From assembly GCF_021919125.1 (NCBI RefSeq), contig NZ_CP083439.1, positions 3,162,001-3,226,000 on the forward strand: 64,000 bases of DNA, written 5' to 3'. Below the pieces are notes generated by a model. The model saw only the letters and a list, made by a program, of their open reading frames with translations. It was not told where the DNA came from and made no database searches. Numbering within the stretch: position 1 is the stretch's first letter; each line of letters opens with the position of its first letter. Below, one piece after another: positions 54,519 to 63,060 of the stretch. A program made the translations under genes and the position numbers. Origin of the DNA: Clavibacter sp. A6099 (lineage in GTDB: Bacteria > Actinomycetota > Actinomycetes > Actinomycetales > Microbacteriaceae).

Positions 54519-54809
54519 CTACGCGTCGAGCATCGCCGTGAGCGCCTGCCGGTAGTCCTCGAACGCGCGTCGGCCCACCGTGGTGAGCGCGAGGTAGGTC
54601 ACCGGCTGCCGTCCCTCGTGCGTCTTCCGCACCTCGACGTACCCGGGGTCCTCGAGCTTCCTGAGGTGCGTCGACAGGTTGCCGGCCGTCATGTCGAGGA
54701 TCTCCTGAAGCCGTGGGAAGGAGAGCGCCTCCCCCGCGTCCAGCGTCGCGAGCGACGCCACGATGCGGAGCCGGGCCTGCGCGTGGATCACGGGATCGAG
54801 GTCAGCCAA
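54519..54809 (-). CDS. Winged-helix transcriptional regulator
   Basis: The protein of 96 residues reads RLRIVASLATLDAGEALSFP and LQEILDMTAGNLSTHLRKLE, a compact HTH like those regulating membrane-protein partners (PadR/ArsR-like). A TTG start at 54809 overlaps the upstream gene by 8 nt, so translation is coupled. It probably controls its own operon through the dyads at 55535-55558. Confidence 0.85.
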   Translation of the reverse strand: MADLDPVIHAQARLRIVASLATLDAGEALSFPRLQEILDMTAGNLSTHLRKLEDPGYVEVRKTHEGRQPVTYLALTTVGRRAFEDYRQALTAMLDA

Positions 54810-55485
54810 GGCGGGCTCGCAGCGAGCGGCGCGTGCGACCGGCGAGCAGGGCGGCCACGATCCCCGTCACGAGGTACGCCCCTCCGCCCACGACGGCCAT
54901 CACGAGGTAGTTGCCCGGGTAACCGGCGAAGGGCGCCGCGAGCGCCGCGACCACGAGGATCGACCCGAGCAGCAGCGACGACCGCGAGTGGAACAGCGCG
55001 GCGGTCGACAGCAGCATGAGCCCGGCGACGAACGAGAAGCCCGACGTGTAGAAGATCGCGAGCAGGCGGTCCGGAGCGTCGTTGAACGCGAGGCCGATGC
55101 CGAGCACGTACACCGAGATCATCGCCACCGACCAGCTGATCCCGTAGACGCGCCCCTGCCAGCGTGCCTCGCCGGTGGTCGCGAGGCCCGGGGAGTTGCG
55201 GACGCCGAGCACGATGCCCGCGATGCTCGACAGAGCGATGAGCCCCGCGAAGATCCCGACGGCCACCGGCGACGGCAGGCTCACCGCATCCGACCCGTCG
55301 ATGAGCCAGAGGGCGGTGTAGCCGAGGATCCACGCGACGCCCCAGCACACCTCCATCTTCCAGACGAACGCGGTCTGCGCGTCGACCGCGACCCGCCGCT
55401 GATCCTCCATGAGCGCGCGCATCTCGCGCGGGTCGGGCGCGGGCCCGTCGTCGTCGACCGCGTCCTGGTGCATCCTCGTGTCCAT
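54802..55485 (-). CDS. Membrane protein paired with a regulator
   Basis: The protein of 227 residues has about six helices in the segments VCWGVAWILGYTALWLID, VAVGIFAGLIALSSIAGIVL, ISWSVAMISVYVLGIGLAF, FSFVAGLMLLSTAALF, LLLGSILVVAALAAPF and YLVMAVVGGGAYLVTGIVAA. It resembles small families encoded with PadR/ArsR-like regulators. GGAGAGG precedes the ATG at 55485. The function is unknown. Confidence 0.78.
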   Translation of the reverse strand: MDTRMHQDAVDDDGPAPDPREMRALMEDQRRVAVDAQTAFVWKMEVCWGVAWILGYTALWLIDGSDAVSLPSPVAVGIFAGLIALSSIAGIVLGVRNSPGLATTGEARWQGRVYGISWSVAMISVYVLGIGLAFNDAPDRLLAIFYTSGFSFVAGLMLLSTAALFHSRSSLLLGSILVVAALAAPFAGYPGNYLVMAVVGGGAYLVTGIVAALLAGRTRRSLRARLG

Positions 55486-55534
55486 GTGCGCCTCTCCTCG
55501 GACGACCGTCGCCCGCCGGGCTCCCGCCCTCGCT

Positions 55535-55566
55535 ACTTTGTAACGCAAAGTGCTTTGCCGTGTCAA
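55535..55566 (-). promoter_or_regulatory. Sigma-70-like promoter overlapped by two palindromes
   Basis: On the minus strand TTGACA (55561-55566) and TACAAA (55537-55542) are 18 nt apart. Two overlapping palindromes cover the promoter: ACTTTG-N5-CAAAGT (55535-55551) and GCAAAG-N2-CTTTGC (55545-55558). They are a natural operator for the regulator of the operon. Confidence 0.8.
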
Positions 55567-55649
55567 TGGGTGGCGGATGCGATCACCGGTCGGCGTCCGT
55601 CATCATCGATGAGACCGATCCTCCCCGGGTCCGGCGTCGAAGGAGACCC

Positions 55650-56324
55650 ATGAGCACCCGCAGCGCCACCATCCCCGCGGCCGCCGGCATCGCCTGGATC
55701 GCCGCCGCCGCCGTCTACGTCGGCACCGAGGGCGTCGCCGCGTCCGCCTTCCCCGGTTACAGCTACTCGGCCAACTACATCAGCGACCTCGGCGTCCCCG
55801 ACGTCGCCGTCTTCCAGGGCCGCGCCATCGACTCCCCGCTCTCCGCGGTGATGAACGCGGGCTTCATCCTGCAGGGCGTCCTCTACCTCCTGGCCGCCGT
55901 GATCGCCACCCGCGCCCTCCGCGCCGGCCCCCGCCGCACCTTCCTCGCCCTCGCCGTCGTGCACGCCGCCGGGATCACGGTGGTCGGCCTCATCCACGGC
56001 AGCGCCTCGAGCGACGCGAGCGGCATCGGCTGGATGCACGTGGTCGGCGCCGGGATGGCGATCATCGCGGGCAACGCCGCCTCGATCGTCGCCGGGCTCG
56101 GCTCCGGACGCATCGGCGCCGCACGCGCCTTCCGCGTCGCGAGCGTCACGCTGGGCGCCGTCGGCCTCCTCGCGCTCGCCCTGCTCCAGACGCTCGGCGG
56201 GTCGGACATCGACGGCATCTGGGAGCGCGGATCCGTCTACACCGTCACCGCGTGGGAGCTGATGACCGGGATCGCCGTGCTCGTCGCCGCCTCGCGCCGC
56301 CGCCGCGGGAGCCCGCGCGACTGA
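55650..56324 (+). CDS. DUF998 membrane protein
   Basis: The protein of 224 residues has six helices and the DUF998 opening AGIAWIAAAAVYVGTEGVAA, then NYISDLGVP near residue 50 and VHAAGITVVGLIHGS. No function is known. AAGGAGA precedes the ATG at 55650. Confidence 0.85.
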   Translation: MSTRSATIPAAAGIAWIAAAAVYVGTEGVAASAFPGYSYSANYISDLGVPDVAVFQGRAIDSPLSAVMNAGFILQGVLYLLAAVIATRALRAGPRRTFLALAVVHAAGITVVGLIHGSASSDASGIGWMHVVGAGMAIIAGNAASIVAGLGSGRIGAARAFRVASVTLGAVGLLALALLQTLGGSDIDGIWERGSVYTVTAWELMTGIAVLVAASRRRRGSPRD

Positions 56325-56364
56325 CCGACGCCGCCCGGCGCCCGTCGCCTGCCGCCGGCGCGGA

Positions 56365-58344
56365 TCAGCGCCGCTCGGCCGCCTGCAGCGCCTCGAGGTT
56401 GCGGTTGTACGCCTCGAGCTCGGCGTCGCCGTCGCGGTCGGCCTTGCGGTCGTAGCGCACGGAGTCCCGCTTGTCGCTCTTGCTCCACATGATGGCCGTG
56501 ACGATCGCGAGGACCACCGTCGGGATCTCGCCGATGCTCCACGCGATGCCGCCGCCTGCCTGCTGGTCAGCCAGGGCCGACTCGCCCCACGGCCGCCCCA
56601 TCGCGCCGAACCAGTCCGCGAGCAGCAGCCCGGTGCCGGTCATGAGCGAGAGCCCGAAGAACGCGTGGAACGCCATGGTCGCGAGCAGCAGCAGCAGGCG
56701 CATCGGGTAGGCGAGGCGCACCGGCATCGGATCCACGCCGATGAGGTTCTGCGTGAAGAGGTACCCGACGATGAGGAAGTGCACGATCATCCACTGGTGC
56801 CCGATGTGGTCGGTCGTGGCCCAGCTGAACAGCGGCGAGTAGTAGAAGACGAGGAGCGAGCCGGCGAACAGCACGGCCGCCACGATCGGGTGGCCCACGA
56901 ACGACGCGAAGCGCGAGTGCACGGCCATGAGGATCCACTCGCGGCCGCCGCGGCTGCCGTCCTGCCGCTTGCGGATGGCCCGCATCGCGAGCGTGACCGG
57001 AGCGCCCGGCACGAGCAGCAGCGGGATGACCATGGCGAGCACCATGTGCGCCAGCATGTGCGAGCTGAAGAGGTACTTCTGGTAGACGTTCACGCCGCCG
57101 TTGGTGATGTAGAAGAGGCCGATCATGCCCGCGACCCAGAGGATCGAGCGGTGCAGGGGCCAGGCGTCGCCGCGCTTCCGGAGGCGGTGCACCCCGGCGA
57201 GGTAGAAGAAGATCCCGAACGCGCACAGCAGGATCCAGAGCAGGTCGAAGTTCCACTCGGTGAGGTAGCGCATGGGCGTCAGCTCGGGCGGCAGCGGCTC
57301 GCCGGTGAGGATCTGCGCGGGCGTCGGATCCGGCAGCTGCGTCGCGACGACCTGGCTCACGGGCGGCGCCGTGCGGGCGAGCGCCGCGGCCACGCCGGAC
57401 GCGACGCCCATGAACGCGAGCTCGGCGGTGACGAGCCACCAGAACGGGCCGCGCGCCGCGGATCCGCGCTCCTCGAGCCGCCCGATGAGCACGCGCCGAT
57501 AGGCCGCGCCGAACAGGCCGAGCGCGAGCAACGCCGCCACCTTGATCAGCACCAGCAGCCCGTACGCGGTCAGCAGCCGGTCGAGCGAGCCGACGCGGAT
57601 CTCCGCGCTCACGTACCCGGACGCTGCCACGACCACGAAGCACACGAGCGCGACCGCCGAGTACCGGCGCAGCACCGGCACGAGCCGGTCGCCGTCGAGC
57701 TTCGACCGCAGCAGCACCATCGTGAGGAGGCCGCCCAGCCAGATCGCCGCGAACACGAGATGCAGCCCGAGCGCGTTGACCGCCGCGTCGTGGCCCTCGG
57801 TGCCGCCCGCGTGGCCCTGCTGCGCCATGGGCACGAGGCCGCCGACCGCGATCACGAGCACGAAGGCGATGGCGGTGTGGTTGCGCACCGCGAAGCACAG
57901 CACCGTGACGGTGGCGGCGATCAGCGTCGTCGCGAGCCAGGCCTGGCCCACGGAGATCTGCGTGAGCACCAGGCCGAGGCTCGTGCCGAACTCGGCGCTG
58001 AAGGAGAACGCGGTGCCCGAGACGCTGAGGAAGGTGAAGAACGCGGTGATCGCGGAGGCGACCGTCCAGAGGGCGGCGCCCGCGGCGGCGATGTCGAGCG
58101 CGCGGCCGTACTCGGGGCGCTGGCGCGACAGGGCGAACGCCGCGAGCAGCAGCGCGCCGATGGCCGTGGCCGCCGAGATGTTCACCATCATCTTCGCGGC
58201 GGGCAGGCCGTAGCGGACCACGGGCCCGGCGTCCTCGAGCAGCTGCGGGGCGGCGCCTCCACCGATGGCGAGGGCGGCCAGCAGGGAGAGGAACGCGACG
58301 ATGAGGAGGGCGGCGGGCCCCGCGACGCGGAGGAGTCTGGGCAT
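56365..58344 (-). CDS. CopD/CtaG bifunctional copper-type membrane protein
   Basis: The protein of 659 residues joins an N-terminal CopD-like copper-resistance unit (residues to about 320, with LGLHLVFAAIWLGGLLTMVLL) to a C-terminal CtaG-like unit from about 345 (YLTEWNFDLLWILLCAFGIF, HMLAHMVLAMVIPLLLVPGAP). The second half has histidines found in cytochrome oxidase copper delivery. This fusion is common in actinobacteria. The ATG is 9 nt after TAGGCT (58354-58359, complement). It probably helps insert copper into respiratory oxidase. Confidence 0.93.
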   Translation of the reverse strand: MPRLLRVAGPAALLIVAFLSLLAALAIGGGAAPQLLEDAGPVVRYGLPAAKMMVNISAATAIGALLLAAFALSRQRPEYGRALDIAAAGAALWTVASAITAFFTFLSVSGTAFSFSAEFGTSLGLVLTQISVGQAWLATTLIAATVTVLCFAVRNHTAIAFVLVIAVGGLVPMAQQGHAGGTEGHDAAVNALGLHLVFAAIWLGGLLTMVLLRSKLDGDRLVPVLRRYSAVALVCFVVVAASGYVSAEIRVGSLDRLLTAYGLLVLIKVAALLALGLFGAAYRRVLIGRLEERGSAARGPFWWLVTAELAFMGVASGVAAALARTAPPVSQVVATQLPDPTPAQILTGEPLPPELTPMRYLTEWNFDLLWILLCAFGIFFYLAGVHRLRKRGDAWPLHRSILWVAGMIGLFYITNGGVNVYQKYLFSSHMLAHMVLAMVIPLLLVPGAPVTLAMRAIRKRQDGSRGGREWILMAVHSRFASFVGHPIVAAVLFAGSLLVFYYSPLFSWATTDHIGHQWMIVHFLIVGYLFTQNLIGVDPMPVRLAYPMRLLLLLATMAFHAFFGLSLMTGTGLLLADWFGAMGRPWGESALADQQAGGGIAWSIGEIPTVVLAIVTAIMWSKSDKRDSVRYDRKADRDGDAELEAYNRNLEALQAAERR

Positions 58345-58423
58345 GAGGGGATCAGCCTAACTCGCCCGTCCTGACGGGCGGCTGGCGGCCGTCGGCACCC
58401 GCGCGACCGGCCGGGGACGACAC

Positions 58424-58457
58424 AGCGGGGGCGCCGACCGGAGTCGGCGCCCCCGCT
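58424..58457. terminator. Strong hairpin terminator after the HU gene
   Basis: AGCGGGGGCGCCGAC (58424-58438) pairs perfectly with GTCGGCGCCCCCGCT (58443-58457) around a 4-nt loop, a 15-bp stem. It follows the HU gene by about 20 bp. Confidence 0.9.
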
Positions 58458-58476
58458 GGGCGTGTGGTGAGGAGGA

Positions 58477-58764
58477 CTACTTGACGGCGGCCTTGAGCTT
58501 GCTGCCGGCGGAGACCTTGACGCCCTTGGACGCCTTGATCTCGAGGGGCTCACCCGTCTGCGGGTTGCGGCCGGTGCGCGCGGCGCGAGCCGTCTGCTCG
58601 AACGCGACCCAGCCCGGGATCGTGACCTTCACGCCGTCGGCGACGTTGGTCGAGACGATGGAGAAGAGCGAGTCCAGCACGCCGTTGACGGCGGCCTGGC
58701 TCTGGCCCGACTCCGCGGCGACGGCGGCAACGAGCTCGGTGCGGTTGAGTGACTTGTCAGCCAT
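58477..58764 (-). CDS. hup: HU-family DNA-binding protein
   Basis: The protein of 95 residues starts MADKSLNRTELVAAVAAESG and contains IPGWVAFEQTARAARTGRNPQTGEPL, the DNA-intercalating arm. It is a histone-like chromosome-organising protein. Unlike mycobacterial HupB it has no long basic tail. GAGGAGGA precedes the ATG. Confidence 0.96.
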   Translation of the reverse strand: MADKSLNRTELVAAVAAESGQSQAAVNGVLDSLFSIVSTNVADGVKVTIPGWVAFEQTARAARTGRNPQTGEPLEIKASKGVKVSAGSKLKAAVK

Positions 58765-58895
58765 GGGTGTCCTCCTCGGACCTGGTGCCGTTCTTCGCGA
58801 GCGGCCGTGTGGTGGATGGGATCTGTCTACGTCAGCGGACCGTGCGAGCCGAAGAGGCCATCAGCGGTCCGTTCGGCCGTACGGCCGCTTGGAAC

Positions 58896-59201
58896 CTACC
58901 AGCTGGACTTCGTGATGCCAGGAAGCTCGCCGCGGTGGGCCATGTCACGGAAGCGCACGCGGGAGATGCCGAACTTCGACAGGTTGCCGCGGGGGCGACC
59001 GTCGATGCCGTCGCGGTTGCGGACGCGGATGGGCGAGGCGTCGCGCGGGAGGCGCTGGATGCCGGCGCGGGCAGCCTCGCGGCTCTCGTCGGTGCCGTTC
59101 GGGTCCACGAGGGCCTTCTTCAGCTCGAGGCGCTTCGCGGCGTACCGCTCGACGATGACCTTGCGCTGCTCGTTGCGGGCGATCTTGCTCTTCTTGGCCA
59201 T
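58896..59201 (-). CDS. rpsN: 30S ribosomal protein S14, zinc-independent type
   Basis: The protein of 101 residues begins [20 protein letters not shown] and ends [17 protein letters not shown]. There are no cysteines at the CxxC positions, so it is the zinc-independent form. It follows rpmG in the same direction and is followed by HU. Confidence 0.96.
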   Translation of the reverse strand: MAKKSKIARNEQRKVIVERYAAKRLELKKALVDPNGTDESREAARAGIQRLPRDASPIRVRNRDGIDGRPRGNLSKFGISRVRFRDMAHRGELPGITKSSW

Positions 59202-59203
59202 GT

Positions 59204-59371
59204 TTAGCGCTCCTCGCGGAAGTCGACGTGCTTGCGGACGACCGGGTCGTACTTCTTCAGCACGAGGCGGTCGGGGTTGTTGCGGCGGTTCTTGCGGGTC
59301 ACGTAGGTGTACCCGGTGCCAGCCGTCGAGCGGAGCTTGATGATCGGACGGACGTCCTGCTGCTTGGCCAT
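59204..59371 (-). CDS. rpmG: 50S ribosomal protein L33, zinc-independent type
   Basis: The protein of 55 residues reads [20 protein letters not shown], then [20 protein letters not shown]. It lacks the four cysteines of zinc-binding L33. The ATG overlaps the rpmB stop by one base (TAATG), so it is translationally coupled. Confidence 0.96.
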   Translation of the reverse strand: MAKQQDVRPIIKLRSTAGTGYTYVTRKNRRNNPDRLVLKKYDPVVRKHVDFREER

Positions 59372-59607
59372 TAGATCTTCACCCCACGAGCGAGGATGTC
59401 CTTGACGACGGACTCGATGCCGCGGGCGTCGATGACCTTGATGCCCTTCGCGGAGAGCGTGAGCTTGACGTTGCGACGCAGCGAGGGGACGTAGTACGTC
59501 TTCTTCTGCACGTTCGGGTCGAAGCGGCGCTTGGTGCGCCGGTGCGAGTGCGAGATGTTGTGTCCGAAGCCGGGGACGGCGCCGGTCACCTGGCAGGTTG
59601 CTGCCAT
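59371..59607 (-). CDS. rpmB: 50S ribosomal protein L28, zinc-independent type
   Basis: The protein of 78 residues reads [20 protein letters not shown] and [14 protein letters not shown]. It has a single cysteine and not the paired CxxC of zinc-binding forms. It is the first gene of the L28-L33-S14 cluster. A GGAGG-type ribosome site precedes the ATG at 59607. Confidence 0.96.
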   Translation of the reverse strand: MAATCQVTGAVPGFGHNISHSHRRTKRRFDPNVQKKTYYVPSLRRNVKLTLSAKGIKVIDARGIESVVKDILARGVKI

Positions 59608-59626
59608 GGTTTCCTCCGTAGGTACC

Positions 59627-59659
59627 GTAGGGCGAGACCGCCCTACCCAAGATTTCTTG
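59627..59659 (-). promoter_or_regulatory. Leader hairpin and dyad before rpmB
   Basis: GTAGGGCG (59627-59634) and CGCCCTAC (59639-59646) form a perfect 8-bp inverted repeat about 20 bp upstream of rpmB. Next to it CAAGATTTCTTG (59648-59659) is nearly palindromic. They could be regulatory, but neither matches a Zur box well. Confidence 0.45.
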
Positions 59660-59802
59660 TCGGCACGCCCGTCCCCGGATCTCGAGAGAGGGGGTCCTGC
59701 CCCTCGGGAGGGGCAGCGGGCGCACATGCGAGCGGATGAGCCGCTCGGCCAAAGATCGAGATTACGCGACGACACGCCCGGGCGCAAGCCGAGGGCCCGG
59801 GA

Positions 59803-60246
59803 TCATGCGGATGCGGGGGCTTCCGAGGCACTGCCGGCCGGTGCCCCCGACGCCTCGGCCGCGCGGCGCGTGCACTCGGCGCAGAGGCCGAAGACGTCGA
59901 CCACGTGGCTCGGGGCAGTGAAGCCGTTGCGCGCGGCGACGTCGTGCGCCCACGACTCGACCTCGTCGGCGGCGATCTCCACCGTCGTGCCGCAGACGCG
60001 GCAGATGAGGTGGTGGTGGTGGCCGCCGGTGGCGCACGTGCGGTAGAGGGCCTCGCCGTCCGGCGACTGCAGCGAGTCGGCGTCGCCCTCGGCGGCGAGG
60101 TCGCCGAGCGCGCGGTAGACGGTGGCCAGGCCGATCGGGGATCCCGCGTCGTGCAGGCGCGCGTGCAGCCGCTGCGCGCTCACGAACTCCGTCGATGCGT
60201 CCAGCGCCTGCCGGACGGCCTCGCGCTGCCACGTGTTCCGCTTCAT
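59803..60246 (-). CDS. zur: Fur-family regulator, probably Zur
   Basis: The protein of 147 residues has the Fur winged helix (RQALDASTEFVSAQRLHARL, SPIGLATVYRALGDLA) and the metal-site segment TGGHHHHLICRVCG with CAEC near the C-terminus. It is the last gene of the zinc-importer operon, overlapping znuB by 4 nt, so it is almost certainly the zinc-responsive repressor of the operon. Confidence 0.92.
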   Translation of the reverse strand: MKRNTWQREAVRQALDASTEFVSAQRLHARLHDAGSPIGLATVYRALGDLAAEGDADSLQSPDGEALYRTCATGGHHHHLICRVCGTTVEIAADEVESWAHDVAARNGFTAPSHVVDVFGLCAECTRRAAEASGAPAGSASEAPASA

Positions 60247-61169
60247 GCCCGTGCCCTCCCGGCGGGCGATCCTCCCCGCCCCGTCAGGGTACGCGTCCCA
60301 CCCGACGTGCCGCTGCGCGTGCGGAGGGCGTCGACGCCGCGGCAGACCAGGTAGATCGTGAACGAGATGGTCGTGACGTATGGGCTGATGGGGATGCTGC
60401 TGCCGAGCGCGAGCATGATGCCCCCCACGATGCTCGCGAGCGCGAACAGGACGCTGAGCGAGACGACCACGCGCGGCGTCGACGAGACGCGCATGGCGGC
60501 GGCCGCGGGCGTCACCAGCAGCGAGAGCACGAGCAGCGCGCCGACGATCTGGATGGAGACCGCCGTGCCGAGCCCGAGCAGGATCATGAAGACGATGGAG
60601 AGCAGGCGCACGGGCACGCCGCGGGCGGCGGCCACGTCGGGGTCGACGCTCGCGAACATCAGCGGCCGCCAGACCACGGCGAGGCCGACGATGACGACGG
60701 CGCTGATCGCCACGAGGTAGCCGAGCTGCGGGTTGTCGACCGAGACGATCTGCCCGGTGAGCAGGCCGAACTTGTTGCTGGCGCGGCCGTCGTACAGGGC
60801 GAGGAACAGGATCCCGAGGCCCAGGCCGAACGGCATGATCACGGCGATGATCGAGTTGCGGTCCTTCGCGCGCGTGCCGAGCACGCCGATGGCGATCGCC
60901 GCGATGAGGGAGCCGACCAGGGATCCGCCGACCACGTTCACCCCGAGCAGCAGCGCCGCCGCCGCGCCGGCGAACGACAGCTCGCTCACCCCGTGGACCG
61001 CGAAGGCGAGGTCGCGCGTCATGACGAAGACGCCGATGAGGCCGCCCACGACGCCGAGCACGGCGCCCGCGATGATGCTGTTCCGCAGCAGCGCGACGAG
61101 CGCGCCGTAGTCGGAGAAGTCGAACAGGCGCGACCAGACGTCGCCCGCGTCGGCGAGCAGGTGGATCAC
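60243..61169 (-). CDS. znuB: Zinc ABC transporter permease
   Basis: The protein of 308 residues has about eight helices and the ZnuB-type block FVMTRDLAFAVHGVSELSFA, plus SVDNPQLGYLVAISAVVIVG. It forms the channel with the ATPase. The GTG start overlaps the ATPase stop by 4 nt, and the stop overlaps zur. Confidence 0.93.
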   Translation of the reverse strand: MIHLLADAGDVWSRLFDFSDYGALVALLRNSIIAGAVLGVVGGLIGVFVMTRDLAFAVHGVSELSFAGAAAALLLGVNVVGGSLVGSLIAAIAIGVLGTRAKDRNSIIAVIMPFGLGLGILFLALYDGRASNKFGLLTGQIVSVDNPQLGYLVAISAVVIVGLAVVWRPLMFASVDPDVAAARGVPVRLLSIVFMILLGLGTAVSIQIVGALLVLSLLVTPAAAAMRVSSTPRVVVSLSVLFALASIVGGIMLALGSSIPISPYVTTISFTIYLVCRGVDALRTRSGTSGGTRTLTGRGGSPAGRARA

Positions 61170-62041
61170 GCGGCCCTCCCGTCGGCGGGGGCGGCCTCGT
61201 GCACGCCGTGCGGCCCGTGGTCGCCGTGCTCCTCGTGGTCCTCGTCGTCGTGCGAGTGGTGGCCATGCGGATCGTCGGTGGCGCCGACCACGACGACGCG
61301 GCCGCGCACGCGCACCACGTCGACGGGCGTGCCGTAGAGGGAGCTCAGCACCTCGGAGTCGAGGACCTCGTCGGGCGTGCCGATGCGGAAGCGGCCACCC
61401 ACGAGGTAGAGCACCCGGTCGACCATGTCGAGCACCGGGTTGACGTCGTGGGTGACGAACACGACCGCCGCGTCGGTCTCCCTGCGGTGCCGGTCGATCA
61501 GCTCGCTGACCACGCGCTGGTGGCCGAGGTCGAGGCTGAGGAGCGGCTCGTCGCACAGGAGGAGCCGCGGATCCGACGCCAGGGCCTGGGCCACGCGCAG
61601 CCGCTGCTGCTCGCCGCCGGAGAGGGTGGCGACCGGCGCGTCCGCGTAGGCGGCGGCGCCCACGGCGTCGAGCAGCTCGTCGACCCGGGCCCGCTCGGCC
61701 CGCCGGCTGATCGGCAGCCCCCAGCGGTGGCCGGTGACGCCGAAGCCGACGAGGTCGCGCGCCCGGACGGGCGTGGCCGCGGTGATGAGCTTCTGCTGCG
61801 GGATGTAGCCGATGCGCCGTGCACCGCGGCGCACCGGCTCGTCGAGGAAGCGCATCTCCCCCGACGTGAGGCGCTGGGCGCCGAGGACGGACTTGAGGAA
61901 GCTGGTCTTGCCGGATCCGTTCGGGCCGAGCACCGCGACGAACTCGCCGGGTGCCACGTCGAGGTCGAGTCCGCTCCAGAGGGTGCGCGAGCCGAACGCG
62001 AGCGTCGCGTCGCGGAGGCTCAGGACGGGTGCGCCGGTCAC
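61166..62041 (-). CDS. znuC: Zinc ABC transporter ATP-binding protein with His-rich tail
   Basis: The protein of 291 residues has Walker A GPNGSGKTS, signature LSGGEQQRL and Walker B LLLCDEPLLS. Its C-terminal tail is rich in His and Asp (DDPHGHHSHDDEDH), likely a zinc-binding region. The GTG at 62041 overlaps the binding-protein stop by 4 nt; an upstream ATG at 62089 would overlap it by 52. Confidence 0.93.
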   Translation of the reverse strand: MTGAPVLSLRDATLAFGSRTLWSGLDLDVAPGEFVAVLGPNGSGKTSFLKSVLGAQRLTSGEMRFLDEPVRRGARRIGYIPQQKLITAATPVRARDLVGFGVTGHRWGLPISRRAERARVDELLDAVGAAAYADAPVATLSGGEQQRLRVAQALASDPRLLLCDEPLLSLDLGHQRVVSELIDRHRRETDAAVVFVTHDVNPVLDMVDRVLYLVGGRFRIGTPDEVLDSEVLSSLYGTPVDVVRVRGRVVVVGATDDPHGHHSHDDEDHEEHGDHGPHGVHEAAPADGRAA

Positions 62042-62991
62042 GATCCCCGGATCGCGGAGGCCACGGCGTCGACGTTCTCGGTCATCCACTCAACGTACCC
62101 GCTGCCCGCGGGCAGGTCGGCGGGGAGCGTCTCTGTCACGGGCACGACCGGGATGCCAGCGGCCTTCGCGGCGGCGACGACCTGGTCGGTCGTGGCCCCC
62201 GTCGTCTGCGAGTTGTACACGAGCGCCGCGACCTTCTTATCGGCGAAGAGCGCGAGCGTCTCCTTGAGCACGTCGGCGGGCACGTCGGTGCCCTCCTCGA
62301 CGGCCTCGCTGAACTCGTCGGGCGTGCGGTTCTCGAGACCCATGGCGCTCGTCATGTACAGCGGCACGGGCTCGGTGATCGCGACGCCCTTGCCGGTGCC
62401 GGCCGGCTTCGCCGCGGCCTCGGCCGCGGCGATGCCGTCGAGCTTCGCGGTGAAGGCCTGCTCGTTCGCCTCGAACGTGGCGGCACCGGCGCTGTCGGCC
62501 TTCGAGAACGCCTGCTCGATCTCCTCGGCGAGCTTCTTCATCGTGGGCATGTCGTACCAGACGTGCTCGTTGAGCTCGCCCTCGGCCGGCTTCTGGTCGA
62601 AGCCGGAGATGTCGACCGCGTTCAGGAGGACGGGGCTCTTGCCGCCGGGGAGCGCCTTGATCATGGTGTCGACGAAGTCGTCGTAGCCGCCGCCGTTCTG
62701 GATCACGACGTCCGCCGTGGAGAGGGCCAGCTGGTCGCGCGAGGTGGCCTGGTACTCGTGCGGGTCCTTGTCCGGGCTGTCGATGATCGACGTCACCTTC
62801 ACGTCGTCGCCGCCGATCTGCTGCGCGATGTCGCCGTAGACGTCGGTCGAGGCGACGACCTCGAGCGTGCCGCCGCCGGACGCGGAGGACGACGCGTCCG
62901 CGGCGGGGGTGGCGGATCCGGAGGCGCAGCCCGCGAGCGGGACGGCGAGCAGCGAGACGGCGAGCAGGGCGGTGAGGGGGCGACGGTTCAT
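62038..62991 (-). CDS. znuA: Zinc ABC transporter substrate-binding lipoprotein
   Basis: The protein of 317 residues has a lipobox (LAGC) and the TroA/ZnuA fold. Metal ligands include the His in DPHEYQ and in NEHVWYD. The third conserved His position reads ITEPVPLYM, with Glu instead, as in several actinobacterial members. The start is 7 nt after TATCGT (62999-63004, complement), directly next to a Zur-like dyad. It is the first gene of the leftward operon znuA-C-B-zur. Confidence 0.92.
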   Translation of the reverse strand: MNRRPLTALLAVSLLAVPLAGCASGSATPAADASSSASGGGTLEVVASTDVYGDIAQQIGGDDVKVTSIIDSPDKDPHEYQATSRDQLALSTADVVIQNGGGYDDFVDTMIKALPGGKSPVLLNAVDISGFDQKPAEGELNEHVWYDMPTMKKLAEEIEQAFSKADSAGAATFEANEQAFTAKLDGIAAAEAAAKPAGTGKGVAITEPVPLYMTSAMGLENRTPDEFSEAVEEGTDVPADVLKETLALFADKKVAALVYNSQTTGATTDQVVAAAKAAGIPVVPVTETLPADLPAGSGYVEWMTENVDAVASAIRGS

Positions 62992-63005
62992 GGATCCGAC
63001 GATAC

Positions 63006-63030
63006 GGTATTGATAACCAGTCTCAGTACC
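63006..63030. promoter_or_regulatory. Candidate Zur operator before znuA
   Basis: GGTAtTGAtaacCAGTCtcaGTACC is an imperfect 25-bp dyad with 8 of 12 pairs matching. Its core, TGATAACCAGTCTCA (63011-63025), has the TGA...TCA ends of actinobacterial Zur boxes. It lies immediately upstream of the znuA -10 sequence, a suitable position for repression. Confidence 0.65.
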
Positions 63031-63060
63031 ATCACTCCCTGGCTGTGGAGTGCGGGCGCG

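Noticed and set aside
59608-59680. Zur box before rpmB
   Set aside because: Two short dyads are present, but neither has the TGA...TCA ends of a Zur site, so Zur control of the ribosomal genes is left open.
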